From assembly GCA_025965815.1 (NCBI GenBank), contig JAOPWF010000470.1, forward strand, positions 1 through 20,917: a stretch of 20,917 nucleotides of DNA, read 5' to 3'. A program made the translations under genes and the position numbers. This stretch comes from Mycobacterium sp. (lineage in GTDB: Bacteria; Actinomycetota; Actinomycetes; Mycobacteriales; Mycobacteriaceae). Each line of letters starts with the position of its first letter. Positions within the stretch are counted from its first letter, which is position 1. Below, one piece after another: positions 1 to 5,599 of this stretch. The notes beneath the pieces were generated by a model. It worked only from the letters and a program-made list of their open reading frames with translations. It was not told where the DNA came from and searched no databases.

Positions 1-30
1 GAGCAGATTTTCGAACTGATCGGACGATGA
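1..30 (+). CDS. Possible 3' end of an upstream gene (partial)
   Basis: Frame 1 from the first base reads EQIFELIGR and then a TGA stop at 28-30. The residues look like an ordinary protein C-terminus, and the next gene on the same strand starts about 100 bases later, so an upstream gene may end here. Nine residues are too few to name a family. This could equally be chance. Confidence 0.3.
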   Translation, partial: EQIFELIGR

Positions 31-128
31 ATTGATGACGGGCGGCGTGCAAACCTGCCCATGAGGGACACGTCGTAGATCAGCCGAGCGGAAGCCAGCA
101 CGTCGCACGCGGAAGCGGGTGAACCGAA

Positions 129-578
129 GTGACTGAAGTAGGTGGAGGAAGCGGGCGGCAGCCCCAGACGACGGCCGTAACGGTGCAACGCACCGCTACA
201 GGCATGACCGTTCTGCGAGTGACCGGAGAGTTGTGCGGCGACACCGCAGCCGCACTGCACCGAATTGCCACCACCGAACTGCTCCGATCGTCCTGCCCGT
301 TAGCGTTCGACCTTTCCGGGGTGACACGTATCGATCGTGCGGGCGTCGACCCCCTGGTCTCGGCCGCGGGGCTGGCCGGGGAGCTCAATATCTCGCTGCG
401 CTTGGTGGGCGCGCAGGCAGGCCCCGTGGCAAGGGCCCTGGCCGCCGCCGACATGACGGAGCTGTTCGAGATTTTCGCGTCCGCCGATGAGTCCGACGAG
501 GCCCCCGATATTGATGAGCGCGTAGAAGCCGGCGGGGTGGAAGCACTGCGGCTTCCCGGGGCGTTGCACCAACGGTGA
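129..578 (+). CDS. STAS-domain protein (anti-sigma factor antagonist-like)
   Basis: A 149-residue protein with one STAS domain at about residues 15-118, the fold used by anti-anti-sigma factors that bind a partner kinase/anti-sigma factor. The visible signature is a beta strand (TVLRVTGEL, 27-35) followed by AFDLSGVTRIDRAGVDPL at 59-76, which matches the 'DLSgv..iDssGl..L' core of the family. In classical members the residues after the core Asp include the regulatory phospho-serine; here they are Arg70 and Ala71, so the usual phosphorylation switch seems to be missing. The last 30 residues are acidic and poorly structured. The GTG start at 129 is the first good start in frame; its ribosome binding site is weak. 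A terminator-like hairpin follows the stop, so the gene is probably transcribed alone or as the last gene of a unit. The fold is fairly certain; the partner and function are unknown. Confidence 0.8.
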   Translation: MTEVGGGSGRQPQTTAVTVQRTATGMTVLRVTGELCGDTAAALHRIATTELLRSSCPLAFDLSGVTRIDRAGVDPLVSAAGLAGELNISLRLVGAQAGPVARALAAADMTELFEIFASADESDEAPDIDERVEAGGVEALRLPGALHQR

Positions 579-590
579 AGTACTACTACC

Positions 591-610
591 TTCCGATACC
601 TTCCGATACC
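591..610 (+). repeat. Two tandem copies of TTCCGATACC, with a partial third
   Basis: TTCCGATACC occurs twice head to tail, followed by TTCCGAAATT, a partial third copy. The core CGATAC also recurs at 654-659, and its complement GTATCG at 626-631 and 703-708, so the short word is clustered in about 120 bases just after the STAS gene. The second copy forms the left arm of the hairpin at 604-631. Confidence 0.7.
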
Positions 611-631
611 TTCCGAAATTCGCAGGTATCG
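604..631 (+). terminator. Candidate terminator after the STAS gene
   Basis: CGATACC at 604-610 is the perfect complement of GGTATCG at 625-631. The 14-base loop contains the smaller inverted repeat CGAA/TTCG. The structure begins 26 bases after the STAS stop codon. There is no T-tract, which is common for mycobacterial terminators. It is called from sequence symmetry only. Confidence 0.45.
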
Positions 632-650
632 AGGCGCTGACCGTCGGTGA

Positions 651-872
651 TGCCGATACGCCTCGCCCGGACGGTCGACGGGGGTGTTGAGCGAGGGCAG
701 CGGTATCGATCACTCCCTGGCGCTTCGCAAGGGCCTGTCCATTCAGGGCATGTTCGTGGGCAGCCGGGAGATGCTGATCGACGCGGTGTTCCCGTTCGAC
801 GACGCACCCGGCGCTTACCGGCATCTCAATTCACAACGGCACATGGGCAAAGTCGTCATCGTCGCTGACTGA
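651..872 (+). pseudogene. Remnant of a zinc-type (MDR) alcohol dehydrogenase, C-terminal part only
   Basis: An open stretch ending at the TGA at 870-872 encodes a recognisable C-terminal piece of an NAD(P)-dependent zinc-type alcohol dehydrogenase/quinone oxidoreductase: VLSEGSGIDHSLALRKG, then IQGMFVGSREML, then IDAVFPFDDAPGAYRHLNS and GKVVIVAD. In intact relatives the stretch after VGSREM runs on for roughly 15-20 residues (typically ending in a 'lrPvIDrvFPF' segment) before the FPFD motif. Here VGSREML joins directly to IDAVFPFD, so an in-frame internal segment appears to be lost as well as the whole N-terminal catalytic and most of the Rossmann domain. A short GTG-started product from 684 (62 residues) is formally possible but would lack a fold. 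The remnant overlaps the 3' end of the convergent luciferase-like gene by 17 bases. Family assignment is from recall of the motif pattern. Confidence 0.65.
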
Positions 873-1800
873 ACGGCTCCCCAGCTTGCTCGACCAGCGC
901 CGGGGCAAGTTGTTCCAGTTGGTCCACGCCGACCCCGAAGTCGACGCCGGTCGGCAGCATGAGCGTCACGTGATCCGCGCCGGCAGCGAGGTGCTCGCGC
1001 ACCTTGGCGCCGATCGCCGCTGGGTTACCGTGGGCGACAACCGCGTCGACCAGCCGGTCACTTACGTCGACGATCTCCTGATCCGAGAAGCCAAGGCGCG
1101 CAACGCCCGCCGCGTACGACGGCCAACTCGGCCCGCCGGACACCGTCTCCCGCGCGATGGCCTTCGCCCGGTCGGGGTCGGTGCCCGCGACCACGGTCAG
1201 TCCGATGACCAGGAGCTTGTCCGGGCCGAGCACGTGACGGGCGCGCGTGGTGAACTCGGGGGGCAACGTGGTGGGCATCGCCCCATCGGTGATCTCGCCG
1301 GCCAACGCAAGCATCTTCGGGCCGATCGCGCCGATGATCCGGGGATAGGCGGCGTCGGGCGCAGGCGGCCAGGTGGGGGCGTCCATCCGGTCGACGTAGT
1401 CGCGCATCGTGGCCAGCGGGCTACCGAATTCCCGACCGGTGCCCGCGGCCTGCGCCGGGTAGCCGACCCCCATCCCAAGCACGAACCGGCCAGGATAAGC
1501 CTCGGCCAGCAAGGCCGCCGCGGCGTGCATGGTCTGCGGTTGGCGAGCCCAGATGTTGGCAATGCCGGTGCCGAACGCCATCCGTTCCGTGGCGGCCAGC
1601 ATCACGGCCAGGTGCACCAAGGCGTCCTTCCCACCGATGACCTCATTGGTCCAGGCAGCGTGGTAGCCGGCGCGTTCCAGCCGGACGACGGCCTCGCGTT
1701 GCACGTCGACCGATGGTGCGCTGGCGAATCCGAGCGGCAGATACACGCCGACCGGCCCCAATGCCGCGCGGGCCGCCTCGACCACAGTGCTCGTGTTCAT
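856..1800 (-). CDS. LLM-class F420-dependent oxidoreductase (luciferase-like)
   Basis: A 314-residue protein of the bacterial luciferase-like TIM-barrel superfamily. It resembles the mycobacterial subgroup that probably uses coenzyme F420 rather than FMN. Visible hallmarks are GPVGVYLPLGFAS near the N-terminus, AGYHAAWTNEVIGGKDALVHL at the second strand/helix, TERMAFGTGIANIWAR, and the conserved RFVLGMGVGYP strand-turn. A C-terminal segment with an AIGAKVREHLAAGADHVTLM pattern is typical of the family. The substrate is unknown. Its ATG overlaps the stop of the upstream SDR gene by four bases (ATGA), so the two are translationally coupled and probably act on the same or linked substrates. Transcription is presumably controlled from the SDR/TetR intergenic operators. 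Confidence 0.88.
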   Translation of the reverse strand: MNTSTVVEAARAALGPVGVYLPLGFASAPSVDVQREAVVRLERAGYHAAWTNEVIGGKDALVHLAVMLAATERMAFGTGIANIWARQPQTMHAAAALLAEAYPGRFVLGMGVGYPAQAAGTGREFGSPLATMRDYVDRMDAPTWPPAPDAAYPRIIGAIGPKMLALAGEITDGAMPTTLPPEFTTRARHVLGPDKLLVIGLTVVAGTDPDRAKAIARETVSGGPSWPSYAAGVARLGFSDQEIVDVSDRLVDAVVAHGNPAAIGAKVREHLAAGADHVTLMLPTGVDFGVGVDQLEQLAPALVEQAGEPFSQRR

Positions 1801-2702
1801 GAGCCTGCGCCGAAATAGTGACCTGCTTTGAGGTCCGGGATCAGTGCGGGGTGCTCCGGGTACCAGTCCAGGAGTTCCTGCGTTAGTGCGCTCGACGTCG
1901 GGTTGTCCAGCGCTGCGAAGGCACCCAGGAAGCCGAAGTGGTCGTCGGCATCTTCGCGGGAGATGCTGACCACCGGCACATCGAGGTGGTCACTGATCAC
2001 GTCGGCGATGTCACGGAATGGGACGCCCTCGTCGGCGGCGCCGTGCAACCGCGACCCTGCTGGCGCTGTTTCCAATGCCAGCCGGAACAGGTGCGCCGCG
2101 TCGAGGGTGTGGACAGCCGGCCAGCGGTTGGACCCCTCGCCGATGTACGCCGAGACGCCCTTGTCGCGGGCGATGTCGATCAGCCTCGGGACGAACCCGT
2201 GGTGATCGGCCGAGCTGTGCACGGTCGGTGCGAGACGGACCACCGATGATCGGACCCCACGCTCGGCCAGCGCGATCGCCGCGTGCTCCGATGCGACCCG
2301 GGGCAGCGCGGGGTCAGACACATCCTCTTCCGTCCCGACGCGTCCCGGTGCCCCGAGCGCGAGCATGAGCGTCCCGGAGGTGATCACGAGTGGTTTGTCG
2401 GACCCGTCGAATGCGGCGCCGATCGTCTCGACGGCGCGCAGATCCGCCGCGGCCGCGCCTGCGTAGTCAGCGAAGTCGTGCATGAAGGCCAGGTGAATGA
2501 CGCCGTCGGCCGCGGCAGCGCCGTCATGCAAGCTGTCGAGGTCATCGAGGGCGCCGCGGTGCACCTCGGCGCCGGCCTCGGTCAAGGCGGCGGCAGAGGT
2601 GTCCGAGCGGGCCAGGCCAACGACCTGATGCCCCGCTTCAAGCAGTTCGGAGACGACGGCTGAACCGATGTGTCCGGTTGCGCCGGTGACGAATACGCGC
2701 AT
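1797..2702 (-). CDS. Extended/atypical SDR-family NAD(P)-binding oxidoreductase
   Basis: A 301-residue Rossmann protein. The dinucleotide-binding loop TGATGHIG (residues 6-13, GxxGxxG) follows the first strand MRVFV, and a downstream acidic/basic strand end is compatible with NAD(P). The C-terminal half carries the pattern VRLAPTVHSSADHHGFVPRL and RWPAVHTLDAAHLFRLALE, characteristic of the atypical SDR_a5-like group (often annotated NAD-dependent epimerase or SDR oxidoreductase). The usual catalytic Tyr-x-x-x-Lys is not evident; the corresponding stretch reads ASEHAAIALAERG. It may therefore work by another mechanism or not be a classical dehydrogenase. A good ribosome binding site (GGAGG, complement of 2711-2715) lies 8 bases from the ATG. 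It is first in a two-gene unit with the LLM oxidoreductase and divergent from a TetR regulator. Confidence 0.88.
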   Translation of the reverse strand: MRVFVTGATGHIGSAVVSELLEAGHQVVGLARSDTSAAALTEAGAEVHRGALDDLDSLHDGAAAADGVIHLAFMHDFADYAGAAAADLRAVETIGAAFDGSDKPLVITSGTLMLALGAPGRVGTEEDVSDPALPRVASEHAAIALAERGVRSSVVRLAPTVHSSADHHGFVPRLIDIARDKGVSAYIGEGSNRWPAVHTLDAAHLFRLALETAPAGSRLHGAADEGVPFRDIADVISDHLDVPVVSISREDADDHFGFLGAFAALDNPTSSALTQELLDWYPEHPALIPDLKAGHYFGAGS

Positions 2703-2726
2703 GGAAGGAACCTCCAGAACAAGTGA

Positions 2727-2796
2727 TGTCAGTTGATGTCATCACTCTAACCCCGATGGCAGTCACTGTCATCCTCGCTGGTGACAGTATCTGTCA
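2727..2796. promoter_or_regulatory. Three-copy inverted-repeat operator between SDR and TetR genes
   Basis: Three related 15-bp sites occur in the divergent intergenic region. The site at 2782-2796, TGACAGTATCTGTCA, is a perfect inverted repeat TGACAG-N3-CTGTCA. The site at 2757-2771, TGGCAGTCACTGTCA, has one mismatch in symmetry. The site at 2727-2741, TGTCAGTTGATGTCA, is a weaker version sharing 11 of 15 bases with the best copy. Centres are at 2734, 2764 and 2789. A wider inverted repeat, AGTGATG-N11-CATCACT (2722-2746), surrounds the weakest site. Half-site spacing and placement between divergent genes are typical for autoregulating TetR proteins, so the neighbouring TetR is the likely binder. 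Confidence 0.7.
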
Positions 2797-2813
2797 TCAC
2801 TTAGGATCGGGCC

Positions 2814-3416
2814 ATGAGCCGGTGGGAACCAAACGCGCGCGGCCGCCTCGAGCAGGCGGCACTCGAGCTGTACGGCGAGCGCGGGTTCGACCAGACGACG
2901 GTGGCGGAGATCGCTCAGCGGGCGGGGCTCACGGAGCGAACCTTCTTCCGGCACTTCGCCGATAAGCGCGAGGTGCTGTTCTGGGGTCAGAGCGCATTGC
3001 ACGAGATGTTCGTGAATACCGTTGCCGGCGCGCCTGATTCGGTAGCGCCGATTGACGCGGTCGCCGCGGCTCTGGAGGCTGCCGGCGGTCCCTTCGAGGA
3101 GCGCCGCGAACTCGCCCGACAGCGCCAGGGGGTGATCGCCGCGAACCCGGGGCTTCAAGAGCGCGAGCTGATCAAGCTCGCATCACTCTCCTCGGCGATG
3201 GCCGACGCGTTGCGCCGACGCGGCGTTACCGAGCCGGCCGCGAGCCTGACAGCGGAGGCAGGGATAGCGGTGTTCAAGGTCGCGTTCGAGCGCTGGATTG
3301 ACGAAACCAACCAGCGGGACTTGTCACAACTCATCCGAGAATCGCTCGACGAGCTCAGAGCCGTGACCGCGGGCAAACCATCACCGGCCGCAGGTTGTGA
3401 TGCCAGACTCCAATGA
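2814..3416 (+). CDS. TetR/AcrR-family transcriptional regulator
   Basis: A 200-residue one-component regulator. The N-terminal TetR DNA-binding domain covers about residues 10-56: a first helix (RLEQAALELYGERGF), then TTVAEIAQRAGLTERTFFRHF, the classical helix-turn-helix with its Phe-x-x-His-Phe end, then ADKREVLF. The remaining ~140 residues are the ligand-binding and dimerisation domain, which shows no recognisable specificity. The ATG at 2814 lies 17 bases after the rightmost operator candidate. The gene is divergent from the SDR-LLM pair, and the intergenic region carries three copies of one inverted repeat, so it most likely represses both itself and the oxidoreductase pair and is released by a substrate or product of those enzymes. 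The ligand is unknown. Confidence 0.92.
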   Translation: MSRWEPNARGRLEQAALELYGERGFDQTTVAEIAQRAGLTERTFFRHFADKREVLFWGQSALHEMFVNTVAGAPDSVAPIDAVAAALEAAGGPFEERRELARQRQGVIAANPGLQERELIKLASLSSAMADALRRRGVTEPAASLTAEAGIAVFKVAFERWIDETNQRDLSQLIRESLDELRAVTAGKPSPAAGCDARLQ

Positions 3417-3460
3417 TCGGGGCGTGGCCCCCGCCATCCGCTGAGGGAGGAACTTTGGCC

Positions 3461-3788
3461 ATGCACGAGGTGGACGAAACCACAGAGCAGATGGTGCGCA
3501 GCGTGCTGGCGTAAGCCGAGTGCACCTCCGGCACGACGAACGCCGGAATCATCGACGACCTGGCCGGTGTCGGCGCGATCGCGCGTGCGCGCGGCTGGTG
3601 GTTCCACGTGGATGGCGCCTATGGCGGGTCCGGCATTTTCGCACTTTCGCTGCGGCCGAAATACGACGGGCTGGAACAGGCGGACTCGTTCATCCTCGAC
3701 CCGCGAGGGCGAGACCGTGGGCCGGTTCGTGTTTCTGCATCCGGGCACAAGCCTGGAACTAGTGCGCGAGGTCGCCCGGACGGAGTGA
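3461..3788 (+). pseudogene. Collapsed PLP-dependent decarboxylase gene (N-terminal, active-site and C-terminal pieces)
   Basis: Three pieces of a group II PLP-dependent decarboxylase are joined here. A start with a good ribosome binding site (GAGGGAGGA, 3443-3451) gives MHEVDETTEQMVRSVLA and then TAA at 3512-3514. The same frame continues as AECTSGTTNAGIIDDLAGV and RGWWFHVDGAYGGSG, the 'tsGTTnaGaiDd' and 'HVDaAyGG' cofactor-binding region, up to ADSFILDPRG. The next residues in the family would contain the PLP lysine (typically HKW); they are absent. The frame then shifts by +1 and the C-terminal piece EGETVGRFVFLHPGTSLELV ends at the TGA at 3786-3788. An intact gene would be about 450-500 codons, so most of the N-terminal half and the region after the cofactor site are deleted. 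The TAA sits where the family usually has a Tyr codon, suggesting a point nonsense mutation. It is certainly non-functional as an enzyme. Confidence 0.8.
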
Positions 3789-4262
3789 TGCCGACAGCGA
3801 AGTGGTGCGAACCTGGGTTCTTTGCACGGGCAACTTCCTGTTTGACAAGTGCCGTGGAGGAAGGTCGGATACAGCGGCGGGCTGGACGGGTTGGTCTGGT
3901 CTGGTAAACGAGGGGTGGGCCGGTCCACAACGTTAAGCAGCCTGCACCGCCCGGTCCGTCGCCCTCGATGGCTTGCATGCGCGGCCGCGTCCCACTAGGC
4001 CGGTCGGCCGAAGCCCAAGCCGGACAAACAGATTCGAACTCTAGGCGTCTGAACCCGGTGCGTCGCTATGGGAGCGAGCAACTCACCGTCATGTCGGGAA
4101 ACGCTGACCTCAGATATTCAAATAGCGCGCGATCTTGTTCGTTTTGCGCTCGAAGGTAGTAGGCGCACTCCGTTAAGGCAGGGTCTGATGATACGAACGC
4201 GATCCGGGGCGTTGACGCCCGTTCGTGCGGCTGAGTTGTTGAGCATGGGAGGGGAAACCGAC
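3789..4262. other. 474-base stretch without a convincing gene
   Basis: No coding region with family resemblance is seen on either strand. There is a short GGTCT direct repeat near 3891-3903, a GGCC-GGTC-GGCC palindrome at 3998-4009, and a noticeably AT-richer patch at about 4080-4190, which may be the promoter region of the small gene at 4263. An in-frame open extension of that gene reaches back to 4068, but its residues look non-coding. Confidence 0.5.
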
Positions 4263-4484
4263 ATGGCCGGCCCGCCAGCACCCCGTACGGGCTACCTGTC
4301 ACTGCACCTGCCCTTAGACACCGGCGAGCAGGAGGTACACCGCGTCATCCGCGAAAGGGTCATCGATGCGCTCGCCGCTACGGGCGAATGGCCGGTTCGT
4401 GTGGAGATTGTGACAGGCAAACGGTCCAACGATGGGCACGGCAAGCGGTGGTTTGTCGAGTATGAAACCGGACCACGTAATTAG
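4263..4484 (+). CDS. Small protein of unknown function (73 residues)
   Basis: I do not recognise this protein. The start at 4263 is chosen because GGGAGGGG (4247-4254) is a strong ribosome binding site 8 bases upstream. An ATG at 4068 in the same frame would add 65 residues of unlikely composition. The product starts MAGPPAPRTGYLSLHLPLD and has a mixed alpha/beta pattern: a strand (YLSLHLPL), a helix rich in charged residues (EQEVHRVIRERVIDALAA), then two likely strands (PVRVEIVTG and KRWFVEYETG). It has no signal peptide, membrane segment or cysteine, so it is probably cytoplasmic. It is followed after 165 bases by the GAF-ANTAR regulator on the same strand, but nothing shows co-transcription. 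Confidence 0.6.
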   Translation: MAGPPAPRTGYLSLHLPLDTGEQEVHRVIRERVIDALAATGEWPVRVEIVTGKRSNDGHGKRWFVEYETGPRN

Positions 4485-4649
4485 TTGATCGGCCAACCCG
4501 AGCTCCTGGACCGGGAGGCGCCGGCATCGCCAACCAGTGTTGATACAGCAGTTAGACGGCAGGACGCCGGGGTCGTTGTTGGGATACGGTTGCCCTAAGT
4601 GTGCTCGGTGAAGCGGCTGTCGCGCATGCTCGCGTGAAGGGCACACAAC

Positions 4650-5408
4650 ATGGTTAGTGATGAACGACCCGAGCCCTTGGCCCGACTGGCGTCCACATCG
4701 GATGCAATCGACAAGCTACAGGGCCTCTTCGCCGCCGAAGAGCCATTGGACGATATATCGGCGCGGGTAGCGGCCACAGCGGCCGCAGCGATCCGGCATG
4801 CGGACGCGGTCAGCATCACCGTGTTGACGTGGCCTGACGCCCGGACGACGGCGTGCACAGATGAGCGGATGCTGGAACTCGACCGCCAGCAGTACGCCTC
4901 CGGCCGCGGGCCCTGCCTGGAGGCTGCCTGGCAGCGGGCACCGGTACGGGCCGAGATCGGCGCGGAACATCAGCAGTGGCCCGAATTCGCAAGCGTCGCG
5001 CAGCTTCTCGGCATCCGCGCCAGTTTGTCGGTTCCGCTGCTGCTAGACGGCGTGGATGCCGACCAGGAAATGGTCGGCTCGCTCAACATCTACAGCTACA
5101 CCGCGTCGGCGTTCGACCCGTTCGACGAGGAGCTCATGCGCCTCTACACCCAAGCCGCCGGTCAAGCCATCACTAACTCTCGCCGCTGGCAGCACTCCCG
5201 AGAAACTGTTACCCAACTCCAACAAGCACTCACTTCGCGCACCGACATCGACATGGCCAAAGGAGCTCTCATTGCGATACATGGCTGCGATGGAGACGAG
5301 GCATTCGCCCGACTGGTCGACCAATCTCAACACCGAAATATGAAACTGCACGCCGTCGCCCTCGAAATACTTGCGTCGCTTCAAGCGTATCGGGCTGGTT
5401 CACCCTAG
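4650..5408 (+). CDS. GAF and ANTAR domain protein (RNA-binding antiterminator-type regulator)
   Basis: A 252-residue regulator. Residues ~18-182 form a GAF sensor domain (DAVSITVL, RGPCLEAAW, ASLSVPLLLDG, VGSLNIYSY, and a C-terminal helix ending in QAITNSRRW). Residues ~185-245 form an ANTAR domain with the family pattern: LQQALTSRTDIDMAKGALI, then GDEAFARLVDQSQHRNMKL and AVALEILA. ANTAR proteins bind paired RNA stem-loops in leader transcripts and prevent termination; the GAF domain presumably senses a small molecule or redox state. The ATG at 4650 is preceded by GAAGGG. It has no partner kinase nearby, so sensing is probably internal. The target RNA is unknown; the 190-base leader of the next gene is one place to look. 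Confidence 0.92.
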   Translation: MVSDERPEPLARLASTSDAIDKLQGLFAAEEPLDDISARVAATAAAAIRHADAVSITVLTWPDARTTACTDERMLELDRQQYASGRGPCLEAAWQRAPVRAEIGAEHQQWPEFASVAQLLGIRASLSVPLLLDGVDADQEMVGSLNIYSYTASAFDPFDEELMRLYTQAAGQAITNSRRWQHSRETVTQLQQALTSRTDIDMAKGALIAIHGCDGDEAFARLVDQSQHRNMKLHAVALEILASLQAYRAGSP

Positions 5409-5599
5409 CTGAGGTGCTGTATGTAGCCACGCTAGGTGTTAAACGCGAGAGGAAACGGGCTTCGTCCCAGCGTGATCCAGCATCCGACGCAACGCTGCAG
5501 GTTGATGGAGTTGGCCGGGACCGCGCCCCCCGGGTACACGCCGTATGCAATATCGTAACGTCAGCGTAGGCGAACGCGACTCACCAGCATGGGGTTCTC

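Noticed and set aside
886..1818. Plus-strand open frame of 310 codons opposite the LLM oxidoreductase.
   Set aside because: It is an antisense shadow of a recognisable gene, without motifs or a ribosome binding site.
4027..4050. A GATTCGAACTC stretch resembling the T-arm of a tRNA on the minus strand.
   Set aside because: The flanking bases do not form the five-pair T stem, and no acceptor, D or anticodon arms can be built. It is also not flanked by a repeat that would make it an attachment site.
5508..5540. SigF-like promoter (GTTG ... GGGTAC) upstream of the Het-C-like gene.
   Set aside because: The spacer is 18 bases and the -35 lacks the GTTT form. The match is too weak to list.
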